From: AB-137-C09 sp964645625
GTDB lineage: Bacteria > Pseudomonadota > Zetaproteobacteria > Mariprofundales > Mariprofundaceae
DNA length: 64,000 nt
Direction: 5' to 3'
Assembly (NCBI GenBank): GCA_964645625.1
Contig: CAZYAI010000003.1
Span: 1-64,000, forward strand
Positions 1 to 8,664 of the stretch are shown here, in pieces. Below the pieces are notes generated by a model that saw nothing but the letters and a program-made list of their open reading frames with translations, did not search any database and had not been told where the DNA came from. The position numbers and the translations under genes were made by a program. Numbering within the stretch: position 1 is the first letter of the stretch; the number at the start of each line of letters is the position of its first letter.

Positions 1-126
1 TGAAACCACCTGAGCCTGTGAAACCACCTGAGCCTGTGAAACCACCTGAGCCTGTGAAACCACCTGAGCCTGTAAAACCACCTGAGCCTGTAAAACCACC
101 TGAGCCTGTAAAACCACCTGAGCCTG
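1..126 (+). repeat. 18-bp tandem repeat, seven visible copies
   Basis: Seven consecutive 18-bp units fill positions 1-126 in frame and encode the hexapeptide KPPEPV. The first four units begin TGAAACC and the last three TAAAACC; otherwise they are identical. The array is cut by the window edge, so the copy number is a minimum. Near identity at silent positions indicates recent expansion by slippage. It lies inside the coding sequence and makes the rigid Pro-rich rod of a TonB/TolA-like protein. Confidence 0.95.
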
Positions 127-584
127 TGAAGCCCAAGGTGATACCGAAAAAAGCGACACCTGCGACACAAAAAACGAAGGCAAAAGCCGAGCCTGACTTT
201 GATCCATTTGCGCCTGCGCAATCTCATCGTCCACAGCAATCAAGCAAACACACTGCGCCGCGTATTGATAAAGCGGAATTGATGGGGCGGCAATTATCAA
301 AGCGCGAATTGGAGCGTTATATTGCCATGATGCAATCAGCGGTACAGCGACAATGGAAGGTGCCACATGGTTTGTCACGCACAAGCCGTGACCCTTTGGT
401 GCGGGTTGAGTTAAATCGCGATGGCAGCATCCGTAAAATCACGGTATTGGAAAGTTCGGGGCAGTCCAGCTTGGATCAAACCCTGATTGCAGCAATTCAA
501 GCAGCCGCGCCTTTCACCTTGCCACGGGAGCAATACAGCGTCTTCAAGCGCAATGAAATACGCTTTCACCCACGCAAGCCTTAA
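1..584 (+). CDS. TonB/TolA-family protein, C-terminal part (5' end outside window)
   Basis: The reading frame is open to the left window edge, so the true start is not visible. The visible protein starts with about seven KPPEPV hexapeptides, continues as a Lys/Pro/Ala-rich linker, and ends with a folded domain of about 90 residues whose pattern (RYIAMMQSAVQRQWKVP, then an ELNRDGSIRKITVLESSG stretch, SLDQTLIAAIQAAAPF) matches the TonB/TolA C-terminal fold. Such proteins span the periplasm with a Pro/Lys-rich rod and contact outer-membrane partners. A TolA role would predict tolQR upstream; tolB and pal do not follow (a tRNA does), so TolA versus TonB stays open. Confidence 0.7.
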   Translation, partial: KPPEPVKPPEPVKPPEPVKPPEPVKPPEPVKPPEPVKPPEPVKPKVIPKKATPATQKTKAKAEPDFDPFAPAQSHRPQQSSKHTAPRIDKAELMGRQLSKRELERYIAMMQSAVQRQWKVPHGLSRTSRDPLVRVELNRDGSIRKITVLESSGQSSLDQTLIAAIQAAAPFTLPREQYSVFKRNEIRFHPRKP

Positions 585-700
585 CGAGCATAGCTCATTA
601 CGCCCTTGCTTGAACCACCACGCTTGGCAAAGCCCCCATCACAAACCAAGGTTTCACACAATCGTTACAACCTTCCATGAACAACTTAAGATAAAAAAAC

Positions 701-728
701 TTGCCAAGCCATATTCTCTCGCCATAAT
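701..728 (+). promoter_or_regulatory. sigma70-type promoter of tRNA-Ser
   Basis: TTGCCA (701-706) and CATAAT (723-728) are separated by 16 bp, each one base off consensus. A GC-rich discriminator GCCGCGC follows (729-735), as is usual for stringently controlled stable RNA promoters. The tRNA begins about 40 bp after the expected start point. Confidence 0.6.
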
Positions 729-773
729 GCCGCGCTCTGAAACGCTTGTTGCGAGACAATGGGCGAGTTCAAC

Positions 774-863
774 GGAGAGATGGCTGAGTGGCTGAAAGCG
801 CGCCCCTGCTAAGGGTGTATAGGCTAAAACCTATCGAGGGTTCGAATCCCTCTCTCTCCGCCA
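774..863 (+). tRNA. tRNA-Ser (anticodon GCT)
   Basis: A complete class II tRNA can be folded: acceptor GGAGAGA pairs with TCTCTCC, the D arm starts TGGCTGAGTGG, the anticodon stem CGCCC/GGGTG closes the loop CTGCTAA (anticodon GCT, reading AGC and AGU), a long variable arm typical of serine tRNA follows, then the T arm GAGGG TTCGAAT CCCTC. The discriminator base is G and the 3' CCA is encoded. It stands alone, downstream of its own promoter-like sequence. Confidence 0.97.
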
Positions 864-943
864 CTTATCACTGTCAGCCCCACAGTTAAGCGCGTCCAAG
901 CGCAGGGGCTATCACCAACAGGTGAACGTTCAAGGAGTGCGCC

Positions 944-1438
944 ATGTTTGGAACAGCTTTGCGCCGTAGCTTCTTGTTGCTTCTACCCTTCTTTGCACTT
1001 TTCCTTCACGGTTGCGAAAACGACAATCTTACTCAAATTGAGTGGATGATCCCCATGCAACCCAGCAATGACAAACATACCAACACGAATGTAAACCAAG
1101 AGCCTCCCGCTTGGTCGATCAAAAAAGGTATGGCTGCGGATATTATCATCCTGAGCAAACACCGTGCCCAACGATGGGATTACCACCTCGATAGCGACAG
1201 CATTGTTCACCATCGCGACCTAACCATTGAACTGCTAGGCACAGCACAACACCTGCGTGTAGGTAAACAGGGCTATATTGAAGACAACACAGTGGATAAC
1301 CCTGCCGCTTTCATTCGTGTGCTCAAACAAGATCACCCAGTTTACCAAGGGTGGATTTATCAGGAATTCCCTGAACTGTTCGGCTTGGAAGATCCCGAAT
1401 GGCAAATTTGGTTAAAACACGCAGAGCCTGCCTCTTAA
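944..1438 (+). CDS. DUF2155-like periplasmic lipoprotein
   Basis: The 164-aa product begins with a hydrophobic signal and a lipobox LHGC with Cys24 as the lipidation site. The C-terminal half (QRWDYHLDSDSIVHHRDLTI, then FIRVL, VYQGWIYQEFPELFGLEDPE) resembles the DUF2155 family: a short beta-rich domain with a conserved GW(I/L)...FPE segment. The ribosome site AAGGAG lies 7 bp before ATG. A membrane protein and argB follow on the same strand. The molecular function of DUF2155 is not known to me; the family call rests on motif resemblance only. Confidence 0.6.
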   Translation: MFGTALRRSFLLLLPFFALFLHGCENDNLTQIEWMIPMQPSNDKHTNTNVNQEPPAWSIKKGMAADIIILSKHRAQRWDYHLDSDSIVHHRDLTIELLGTAQHLRVGKQGYIEDNTVDNPAAFIRVLKQDHPVYQGWIYQEFPELFGLEDPEWQIWLKHAEPAS

Positions 1439-1498
1439 CTACCCTTTGGCATTGTCCTTTGCCACTAGCAATCTCGTCATCATCATTTTGGAGTTACT

Positions 1499-1993
1499 AT
1501 GATTCACTTTGAACTTGCCCCTTGGGGGATATTTTTTGCCGCGCTGATGTATGTGTTGGGTAACGGTGTATGGGTCAATCATGCTGTACGTCGCCGCCGT
1601 TGGATTGGTTGGCTTTTATGGTCAATCACTGGCGTATCCTTACTGCTTTTAGCAGCTTTTTTTGACAGTCGCGTGGATACCACAACAAGCATGTCTATGA
1701 TGGATCATTTAACCATGGTGGATCCTGAAAATCATTGGATCGCATTAACCCTATTCGCGCTACTTTCGGTACCTGGTGCAGCCTGTGTCATGCTCAAACA
1801 ATCGGTAGCTTGGACGCGTCTTGCACTGCTTGCCCCAGCGGCATTGATCTTCCTGCCATTGGGGCAACAATTAGCCAACCCTAACAATAACTACCTGATG
1901 CTCAGCATCGGCGCAACGTTTGCTGTTTGTGGAGCGATGCTGTTGTGGCAACACCTATTAGATCACGAACCTTATAACAAGGCACAAGCATGA
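1499..1993 (+). CDS. five-TM inner-membrane protein of unknown function
   Basis: The 164-aa product has five predicted membrane segments (near residues 10-27, 35-54, 81-98, 105-123 and 133-150) and little else; a short acidic and methionine-rich loop lies between segments 2 and 3. I do not recognise a family. The start ATG has TTGGAG 6 bp upstream. Its stop overlaps the argB start by 4 bp (ATGA), so the two are translationally coupled. No residues suggest catalysis. Confidence 0.75.
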   Translation: MIHFELAPWGIFFAALMYVLGNGVWVNHAVRRRRWIGWLLWSITGVSLLLLAAFFDSRVDTTTSMSMMDHLTMVDPENHWIALTLFALLSVPGAACVMLKQSVAWTRLALLAPAALIFLPLGQQLANPNNNYLMLSIGATFAVCGAMLLWQHLLDHEPYNKAQA

Positions 1994-2883
1994 AACACGC
2001 CACCAATATTGCCAATACATTGATTGAGGCAATGCCTCACCTACAATATCTCGCAGGTCAAGTTATCGTCATCAAATACGGCGGTAATGCAATGGTTGCA
2101 GAAGACCTGAAGGCTAGCTTCGCACAAGATATCACCTTACTAAAACAAGTAGGAATCAACCCTATTGTGGTACACGGCGGCGGTCCGCAAATCGGTCAGA
2201 TGTTGCAAAAAACAGGTAAAAAGTCTGAGTTTATTGACGGTATGCGCGTCACCGACGATGAAACCATGGACATGGTGGAAATGGTACTCGTTGGCAAGGT
2301 TAACAAAGAGGTTGTTGCCAACATCAACCGTGCTGGTGGTCGCGCTGTCGGATTATCAGGTAAAGATGCGGGTCTGATTTGTGCCAGAAAAATGCAGATG
2401 CAACGCAACAACCCTGCTTTAGATGTTCCTGAAATCATTGATCTTGGTCATGTTGGCAAAGTCCATAAAGTTAACACCGATATATTGCGATTGCTTGAAC
2501 AGGATCGCTTTATTCCTGTTATTGCCCCTGTTGGTTATCACCAAGCGAAAGGTCAAAGCTATAACATCAATGCCGACTTGGTTGCTGCTGCCGTTGCTTG
2601 CGCCATGAATGCCAATAAACTCATCTTGTTAACCGATGTTGCAGGGGTGTTGGATCAAGACAAACAACTATGCAATGAACTGACGACGAAACAAGCTGAC
2701 ACCATGATTGACACAGGCATCATTGCTGGTGGCATGATCCCCAAAGTTAGCTGCTGTACCGATGCCATCGCGCATGGTATTGAACACGCGCATATTATTG
2801 ATGGCCGTGTACCCCATGCCGTGTTACTGGAGCTACTTACCGATGAAGGTGTGGGAACCATGTTCTCTGCCAACAAGTCATAA
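1990..2883 (+). CDS. argB: acetylglutamate kinase
   Basis: Phosphorylates N-acetylglutamate with ATP, the second step of arginine synthesis, in the cytoplasm. The 297-aa product has the family signatures in order: VIKYGGNAM near the N-terminus, VVHGGGPQIG (glycine-rich substrate loop), GKVNKEV, YNINADLVAAAVA, LILLTDVAGVLD and GGMIPKVSCC near the end. Length is normal. The N-terminal extension before the KYGGNAM strand (about 25 residues) resembles that of arginine-sensitive forms, which would imply feedback inhibition; that is inference. The gene overlaps the preceding membrane protein by 4 bp. Confidence 0.97.
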   Translation: MKHATNIANTLIEAMPHLQYLAGQVIVIKYGGNAMVAEDLKASFAQDITLLKQVGINPIVVHGGGPQIGQMLQKTGKKSEFIDGMRVTDDETMDMVEMVLVGKVNKEVVANINRAGGRAVGLSGKDAGLICARKMQMQRNNPALDVPEIIDLGHVGKVHKVNTDILRLLEQDRFIPVIAPVGYHQAKGQSYNINADLVAAAVACAMNANKLILLTDVAGVLDQDKQLCNELTTKQADTMIDTGIIAGGMIPKVSCCTDAIAHGIEHAHIIDGRVPHAVLLELLTDEGVGTMFSANKS

Positions 2884-2892
2884 TTACAACGG

Positions 2893-3825
2893 ATGGATAC
2901 ACACACATCTCATAAGGTAAGCCCAGAAACAGAACGTTTAATGAAGCTGGCAACATGGGCTTCCGTGTCTGTGGCTACGATTTTAATTATCGCTAAACTA
3001 CTGGCCTGGTTTTTGACTGACTCGGTTAGCATTCTTGCCACGCTGTTGGATTCCTGCCTTGATGCCTTTGCATCCTTACTCAATATGCTAGCGGTACGCC
3101 ATGCCTTGATGCCACCAGATCATGAACATCGTTTTGGTCACGGCAAGGCTGAAGCCCTCTCTGGCATGGGTCAGTCGATGTTTATCGCAGGTTCAGCCAT
3201 CTTTTTAGCCTTAGAGAGCATTCGTCGTTTATGGCATCCGCAAGCCATTGAGGCGGTAGAAGTCGGCTTGATCGTTATGAGCTTATCCATTGTATTAACC
3301 CTATTGCTCCTCGCCTTTCAACGTCATGTGGTAAACATAACACACTCAACCGCCATTCAGGCCGATGCCTTGCATTATAAGACAGATCTTTATGCCAATC
3401 TTGGAGTCATACTGGCACTGATGCTCGCAGCTTGGGGTTGGGCTGGTTTTGATGCACTATTCGGTTTAGCCATTGCTTGCTTCATTCTTTATAGCGCGTG
3501 GGACATCATCCAACAGGCATGGAATGAACTGATGGATCGCGAATTACCCGATGAAGAGCGAGAGAACATCAAAGGCTTGGCGTTACTGCACCCAGAGGCA
3601 GAAAGCGTCCACGACCTACGCACCCGCAAATCTGGCGCACGTTACTACATTCAATTGCATTTGGTATTGGATGGCACGCTGCCGCTACGCGAAGCACACC
3701 GTATTGCTGATGAGGTAGAAGCTACCATTCAACAAGCTTACCCATCGGCCGATATATTGATTCATCAAGACCCTTCTGGGCTGATCGAACCATTACCAGA
3801 ACACGCCCAATCATCAGGAGTATGA
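2893..3825 (+). CDS. cation diffusion facilitator (FieF-like metal efflux)
   Basis: The 310-aa product has six membrane segments followed by a cytoplasmic ferredoxin-like domain (from about residue 210), the layout of CDF transporters. Metal-site features are visible: DSCLDAFASLLN in TM2, HRFGHGKAEAL in the first cytoplasmic loop and ADALHYKTDL in TM5, followed by HDLRTRKSG and HIHQ-type histidines in the C-terminal domain. It most resembles FieF (zinc/iron exporting by proton antiport). Metal specificity cannot be read with certainty. It starts 9 bp after argB and ends 1 bp before ybiT, so the three are probably cotranscribed. Confidence 0.9.
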   Translation: MDTHTSHKVSPETERLMKLATWASVSVATILIIAKLLAWFLTDSVSILATLLDSCLDAFASLLNMLAVRHALMPPDHEHRFGHGKAEALSGMGQSMFIAGSAIFLALESIRRLWHPQAIEAVEVGLIVMSLSIVLTLLLLAFQRHVVNITHSTAIQADALHYKTDLYANLGVILALMLAAWGWAGFDALFGLAIACFILYSAWDIIQQAWNELMDRELPDEERENIKGLALLHPEAESVHDLRTRKSGARYYIQLHLVLDGTLPLREAHRIADEVEATIQQAYPSADILIHQDPSGLIEPLPEHAQSSGV

Positions 3826-3826
3826 T

Positions 3827-5431
3827 GTGATAGCAACATCCGGCATTACCATGCAATTCGGGAACGAACCCCTTTTTGAGCATGTGTCCGTTAAATTTGG
3901 CGACCACCATCGCTATGGACTGATCGGAGCCAATGGCTGTGGCAAATCCACATTCATGAAAATTCTTGGTGGTGATTTAACGCCCACTGCTGGCACCGTA
4001 CAAATGGATGCCCATCAACGCATGGGTAAATTACGCCAGGATCATTTCGCTTTTGATGCCTTCACCGTGTTGGACACGGTGATTATGGGGCATGCCGAAC
4101 TCTGGAAGCTGAAAGAAGAACGCGAACAACTCTATGCCCAAGATACACTCAGCGAAGAAGACGGCATGCGAGCAGGCGAACTAGAAGAGCAATTTGCCGA
4201 ACTTGATGGCTACAGTGCCGAAGCTGATGCTGGCGATTTATTGCTCAGCATGGGCATTGCCGTGGAAGAACATGACCGTCCGATGAAGTCCTTGGCTCCA
4301 GGCAAAAAGCTGCGCGTATTATTGGCGCAAGCCCTGTTTGGTAACCCTGAGGTATTGTTGCTGGACGAACCTACCAATAACTTGGACATCAACGCCATTC
4401 GCTGGTTAGAAGGTATCTTATTGGCGCGTGATTGCACCATGATTATTATTTCCCATGACCGTCACTTCCTCAATGCTGTATGCACGGATATGGCGGATAT
4501 GGATTACGGTGAATTACGCATCTACCCAGGTAATTACGATGCTTATATGATGGCATCGACACAAGCGCGTGAACGTTTGCTTAGCGACAATGCCAAGAAA
4601 AAAGCACAAATCTCTGAGTTACAAGCGTTTGTGAGTCGTTTTTCTGCGAACGCTTCTAAATCCAGCCAAGCTACATCACGTGCGAAACAGATTGAAAAAA
4701 TCCAACTAGAAGAAGTGAAGCCTTCCAGTCGTGTAAGCCCATACATCCGCATCAACCAAGGCAAGAAGCTGTACCGCACGGCATTGGAGCTTAAAGGCTT
4801 GGGCAAATCTTTCGATGATACTCCCCTCTTTGAAAATTTTGATCTGATGGTCACTGTCGGTGAACGTGTTGCTGTGATTGGTCCTAATGGTATTGGTAAA
4901 ACTACCCTACTACGCTGTTTAGCTGGTGACCTTGAGGCCGATCAAGGAGTGATCAAATGGTCAGAAAATGCCTCCATTGGCTATTACGCCCAAGATCATT
5001 CGGGTGACTTCCGAGAAGACATCACGCTGTTTGACTGGATGGCGCAATGGAAAAAAGAAGAGCATGGCGAGCAAGAGGTGCGAGGCAACCTTGGGCGCAT
5101 GCTGTTCAATCAGCATGATATTAAAAAATCAGTTCACGCCCTATCAGGTGGCGAACAAGGGCGCATGCTTTTCGGCAAGTTTATGTTCCAAGACCCAAAC
5201 ATTTTGCTATTGGATGAGCCAACCAACCACATGGATATGGAGTTCATCGAATCATTAAACTTAGCCTTAGAGCATTACCCTGGTACGCTTATTTTTGTCA
5301 GTCATGATCGTGAGTTTGTATCTTCTTTGGCAACTCGCATCATCGAGCTTACTGCCGATGGTATTGTGGACTACCAAGGCACTTACGAAGAATATTTGAA
5401 GTCACAAGGCATTAGCGACACGAACGCTTAG
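3827..5431 (+). CDS. ybiT: ABC-F family ATPase YbiT
   Basis: The 534-aa protein carries two ABC cassettes without membrane segments: Walker A GANGCGKST and GPNGIGKTT, Walker B LLLDEPTNNLD and LLLDEPTNHMD, and a charged linker (DNAKKKAQISELQAFVSR) between them. The sequence follows Escherichia coli YbiT closely from VTMQFG-type start to the YLKSQGI-type end. ABC-F proteins bind the ribosomal E site and relieve stalled translation. The start is GTG with AGGAG 6 bp upstream, one base after the preceding stop. Confidence 0.93.
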   Translation: MIATSGITMQFGNEPLFEHVSVKFGDHHRYGLIGANGCGKSTFMKILGGDLTPTAGTVQMDAHQRMGKLRQDHFAFDAFTVLDTVIMGHAELWKLKEEREQLYAQDTLSEEDGMRAGELEEQFAELDGYSAEADAGDLLLSMGIAVEEHDRPMKSLAPGKKLRVLLAQALFGNPEVLLLDEPTNNLDINAIRWLEGILLARDCTMIIISHDRHFLNAVCTDMADMDYGELRIYPGNYDAYMMASTQARERLLSDNAKKKAQISELQAFVSRFSANASKSSQATSRAKQIEKIQLEEVKPSSRVSPYIRINQGKKLYRTALELKGLGKSFDDTPLFENFDLMVTVGERVAVIGPNGIGKTTLLRCLAGDLEADQGVIKWSENASIGYYAQDHSGDFREDITLFDWMAQWKKEEHGEQEVRGNLGRMLFNQHDIKKSVHALSGGEQGRMLFGKFMFQDPNILLLDEPTNHMDMEFIESLNLALEHYPGTLIFVSHDREFVSSLATRIIELTADGIVDYQGTYEEYLKSQGISDTNA

Positions 5432-5511
5432 CGTAGCGAAACACTAGGCTTGCGCAACGTTCAACGGTAGTATCTCGCTCCATACTAAACCCTGTTAAAA
5501 ATGAGGTAATC

Positions 5512-6012
5512 ATGCAACAATCAGAAACTTCGTTTGCCATTAGCGATAGTGGCAAGCAACAAGCACAACAAGCGTTAAGTGCCTTAGTGCATGAGTTTGA
5601 CTGTGTCGTTGCCAGTATTTTAGCCAGTCCTGATGGTCTGCTTATGGCCGCTTGCAGCACCGATGATGAAATTGAGGTGGATGCAGTTGCAGCCATGAGC
5701 TCCTCCATCATCTCCTTAGGCGATGCACTCACCGCACAAGCCACCCATGACGAAAACCACCTTAGTAAAACCGTCTTGAGTGAAACCGATAGCATCACTA
5801 TCGCTACCATGTATGCAGGGAATCTTATTCTCACCTCTATTGGTCGTGCTGATGCAAATATGGGTACTGTGCTCAGCCGTAGCCGCAATACAGCAGAAGC
5901 AATTGCTAAAATCATCAAAGAAGATGCAGGGCAAAGCTCGAGTGGAGAAAATGCTTCATTTCAAATTGATCCTGATGTACTGTTGGCACGTGTTCTTCAT
6001 TCCTCAAAATAA
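5512..6012 (+). CDS. roadblock/LC7-domain protein
   Basis: The 166-aa product has a roadblock/LC7 domain over residues 15-130: a first helix (ALSALVHEFDCVVASILASPDGLLMAA), a central strand pair and TIATMYAGNLILTSIGRADANMG, then a helix. The family regulates small Ras-like GTPases (as MglB does for MglA) or forms filament and chemosensory modules. About 35 polar residues follow. The ribosome site GAGG lies 7 bp before ATG. A second roadblock-type gene follows 66 bp later; no GTPase gene is nearby. Target and pathway are unknown. Confidence 0.7.
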   Translation: MQQSETSFAISDSGKQQAQQALSALVHEFDCVVASILASPDGLLMAACSTDDEIEVDAVAAMSSSIISLGDALTAQATHDENHLSKTVLSETDSITIATMYAGNLILTSIGRADANMGTVLSRSRNTAEAIAKIIKEDAGQSSSGENASFQIDPDVLLARVLHSSK

Positions 6013-6078
6013 GAACAAAAATGAGGTCGTTGCATAAACGATGAAAAAGGACTGCTCAGCAGTCGTGGGAGATGGATA

Positions 6079-6483
6079 ATGAGTTTAAATGATACATTAA
6101 AAAATGTAGTCAACGATGTTGATGGTGCGTTGGGCTGTGGTGTCGTGGACTTGAACACTGGTTTGATCCTCGGAGCTTGCCACAATGTTCCTTACTTCAC
6201 ACAGTCCTACTTGGATGCTGTTGGAGCTGCCGCTGTTGATATGATGCGCGGTCGTAACATCTCCGCTGTGTATAAAATGTTAGCAGCGCAACGTGGTGAT
6301 GATAATGGTGGTAAATTCTCCGAAATTCAAATGACTTCTGACAACACTTATCACTTTTTAGCTTCAGTTTCAGGCAAGCCTGATGCGTTGATGGTGTTAA
6401 TCACCAGCAAAAAAACCAACCTCGGCATGGGCTGGGCTGCTGTTCGTGGTAACATGGCTGAAATCGCTTCATTTTGCCCTTGA
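6079..6483 (+). CDS. roadblock/LC7-like protein
   Basis: The 134-aa product has the same overall pattern as its upstream neighbour: an N-terminal helix, GALGCGVVDLNTGLILGACH, an amphipathic helix and a closing strand FLASVSGKPDALMVLITSK followed by a Gly-rich C-terminal helix. I read it as a second, divergent roadblock/LC7 domain. The start ATG has GGGAGATGG upstream. An intrinsic terminator lies 18 bp after the stop, so the two roadblock genes end a transcript. Confidence 0.6.
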   Translation: MSLNDTLKNVVNDVDGALGCGVVDLNTGLILGACHNVPYFTQSYLDAVGAAAVDMMRGRNISAVYKMLAAQRGDDNGGKFSEIQMTSDNTYHFLASVSGKPDALMVLITSKKTNLGMGWAAVRGNMAEIASFCP

Positions 6484-6501
6484 TTATTTGAACACACACA
6501 T

Positions 6502-6532
6502 AAAAAAGGCTGTGCTTGCGCAGCCTTTTTTT
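6502..6532 (+). terminator. intrinsic terminator after roadblock genes
   Basis: AAAGGCTG and CAGCCTTT form an 8-bp stem around a short loop, followed by a run of T. It sits directly after the second roadblock gene. Confidence 0.85.
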
Positions 6533-6540
6533 ATGATGCT

Positions 6541-6612
6541 AACGGGCATGACTTTCTGCCACCGTGTGCAATGAAACATTGTTACCACAGCGCATCAAAA
6601 CGCCAGGCTCGT
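6541..6612 (+). repeat. dispersed intergenic repeat, copy A
   Basis: This 72-bp segment aligns with 20632-20702 over its whole length at about three quarters identity, starting ACGGGCA and ending with a partial inverse of that end. Its right half also aligns with 27651-27690 and 18752-18795 in the same orientation. It lies between the roadblock terminator and the zinc-ribbon gene. It has no coding capacity; a short element of the REP or MITE kind is the likeliest reading. Confidence 0.6.
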
Positions 6613-6659
6613 TTGTTGTGTGGATCACACAACCATGTTAAAAAACCAAAGGAAACAAA

Positions 6660-6992
6660 ATGAGCGTAAACCTATGCCCATCTTGCCAACGAGGTATGAT
6701 GGAAGATGAAAAAACGTGTCCCGCCTGTGGTGTATCCGTGCATATCGCCAAAGCAGAACGAGTGTGGCTCAAACACATTAAAGTCTACATCGGGGTTATC
6801 ATCACAGGTATTATTCTGCTAGCGGTGAGCGTGCCTGCAATCATGGAGCGCACCCATCATGGTCTGCCTGCGGATCAAGGCTTATTAATCGTTGCAATTC
6901 TCGGTGGGCTGGCAACGATGGGCGGCATATTCGGTTTCGCTATTGCAGTGTTTTTCTATTATTTATGGAAAAACAAAGCAAAAAAATCATAA
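6660..6992 (+). CDS. zinc-ribbon membrane protein
   Basis: The 110-aa product starts with a zinc ribbon (CPSC at 6-9 and CPAC at 20-23) followed by two membrane segments (about residues 43-62 and 77-102) and a short Lys-rich tail. The layout is that of small zinc-ribbon membrane proteins of unknown role. An AAGGAAA ribosome site precedes ATG. It is monocistronic: a repeat lies upstream and a strong terminator downstream. Confidence 0.75.
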   Translation: MSVNLCPSCQRGMMEDEKTCPACGVSVHIAKAERVWLKHIKVYIGVIITGIILLAVSVPAIMERTHHGLPADQGLLIVAILGGLATMGGIFGFAIAVFFYYLWKNKAKKS

Positions 6993-7025
6993 AAAAAGCC
7001 GCCAACATAATTGGCGGCTTTTTTA
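6993..7025. terminator. bidirectional intrinsic terminator
   Basis: AAAAGCCGCCAA and TTGGCGGCTTTT form a perfect 12-bp stem with a 5-nt loop, with A and T runs on the two sides. It serves both the zinc-ribbon gene (plus strand) and guaB (minus strand), whose stop codon lies 18 bp away. Confidence 0.92.
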
Positions 7026-7042
7026 TAGCTAAGCCCTAATCT

Positions 7043-8518
7043 TTAACGTTCCATACGGTAGTTTGGTGCTTCTTCCGTAATCGTTACATCATGAACATGT
7101 GATTCATGCAAGCCTGCACCTGTAATTTTTACAAAGCGCGCTCGCTCATGCAAGCTAGCAATCGAATCTGCGCCCACATAGCCCATGGCTGCGCGCAAAC
7201 CACCCATCAGTTGATGCATAATGTCTGCCAGCGCACCTTTGTAAGGCACACGCCCCTCGATACCTTCAGGAACCAGCTTCATCACTTCTTCCACATCACC
7301 TTGGAAGTAACGATCCTTGCTGCCCTTCTTCATCGCGCCGATAGAACCCATACCACGGTAAGATTTAAATGAACGACCCTGATAAAGAATCTTCTCACCT
7401 GGTGCCTCATCCGTGCCTGCAAACATCGAACCAAACATACATACCGATGCACCAGCCGCCATTGCCTTAGCAAAATCACCCGAAAACTTAATGCCACCGT
7501 CAGCAATCACAGGAACCCCTGCTTCTCGCGCTGCATCTGCACATTGCATAATCGCGGTTAATTGTGGTACGCCAACACCAGCAACAATACGTGTGGTGCA
7601 AATCGAACCAGGACCAATACCGACTTTTACCGCATCAGCACCAGCGGCAATCAGATCACGTGTGGCTTCGGCAGTGGCAATATTACCACCAATGACCTGA
7701 ATGCGATCACCATATTGCTGCTTAATTTGACGCACTTGCTCAATCACACCAGCAGAATGACCATGCGCTGTATCTACTACAACAGCATCAACACCTTCTG
7801 CCATCAAAGCTTCAAAACGCTGCATTTCTGCATCGCCCACACCAATGGCTGCGGCAACCAATAATCGCCCACGTTCATCACGCACGGCATTAGGGTTTGC
7901 CGATGCTTTTTCAATATCACGCACGGTAATCATACCATGCAGGCTACCGTCATGATTGAGTACAGGGAGTTTCTCGATGCGATGTTCACGGAACAAGGCA
8001 GTGCAACGCTCAAGTGAAGTGCCAGGCTCGACATGAACCAAACGATCCCGTTTGGTCATCATCTCGGCTACTTTCCGCTGGAGGTCTGATTCAAAACGAA
8101 AATCGCGATGGGTAATAATACCACACACCTTGCCATCATCGTCAATCACGGGGAAACCAGAAAAGTTGTTATCATTGGCTAATTGCAATACATCAGACAA
8201 GGTTGAATCAGGACGAACCACCAAGGGGTCAATAACAACGCCCGCTTCAAAACGTTTTACTTTTCGCACTTCGGCAGCTTGCATCGCTGGGGTAAGGTTT
8301 TTATGAATCACCCCGATGCCACCTTCTTGCGCCAGTACAATAGCTGTACCCGATTCGGTCACCGTATCCATAGCAGCAGATAATACAGGAATATTAAGGC
8401 TAATATTCCGCGTCAACCGCGTTGTTGTGGTAACTGAGCGAGGAACCACACTACTGGCCTGTGGAATCAATAATACATCATCAAATGTCAGGCCTTCATA
8501 AAGAATTCGCGCATCCAT
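7043..8518 (-). CDS. guaB: IMP dehydrogenase
   Basis: Oxidises IMP to XMP with NAD+, the committed step to guanine nucleotides. The 491-aa protein has the N-terminal barrel start (LTFDDVLLIP), two CBS domains (about residues 95-205), the catalytic loop GIGPGSICTTR with its nucleophilic Cys, and the flap GSIGAMKKGSKDRYFQ. I place the start at ATG 8518 (MDARILYEGL), with GGGAG 8 bp upstream; the open frame reaches 8587 but the extra 23 residues are not family-like. It is the last minus-strand gene after sufT and ends at a shared terminator. guaA does not follow. Confidence 0.96.
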   Translation of the reverse strand: MDARILYEGLTFDDVLLIPQASSVVPRSVTTTTRLTRNISLNIPVLSAAMDTVTESGTAIVLAQEGGIGVIHKNLTPAMQAAEVRKVKRFEAGVVIDPLVVRPDSTLSDVLQLANDNNFSGFPVIDDDGKVCGIITHRDFRFESDLQRKVAEMMTKRDRLVHVEPGTSLERCTALFREHRIEKLPVLNHDGSLHGMITVRDIEKASANPNAVRDERGRLLVAAAIGVGDAEMQRFEALMAEGVDAVVVDTAHGHSAGVIEQVRQIKQQYGDRIQVIGGNIATAEATRDLIAAGADAVKVGIGPGSICTTRIVAGVGVPQLTAIMQCADAAREAGVPVIADGGIKFSGDFAKAMAAGASVCMFGSMFAGTDEAPGEKILYQGRSFKSYRGMGSIGAMKKGSKDRYFQGDVEEVMKLVPEGIEGRVPYKGALADIMHQLMGGLRAAMGYVGADSIASLHERARFVKITGAGLHESHVHDVTITEEAPNYRMER

Positions 8519-8664
8519 GCAGATACTCCCGTGTAGCGACATGGTACAGCCATGCGCCTGCTGTAATTTACTCATCAGGTGCAACAAGACCTGAAGTGCC
8601 GCCGCATACTAACCAGATAAGTTGAGGCATAAACCCCAGCATGTGGATTCATGCGCGGACTTCG

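Noticed and set aside
1..126. Regular 18-bp repeats as a possible CRISPR array
   Set aside because: Units are directly tandem with no spacers and read in frame as KPPEPV inside a coding sequence.
487..795. 102-aa frame running into tRNA-Ser
   Set aside because: It overlaps the end of the TonB/TolA-like gene, the tRNA promoter and part of the tRNA; no ribosome site.
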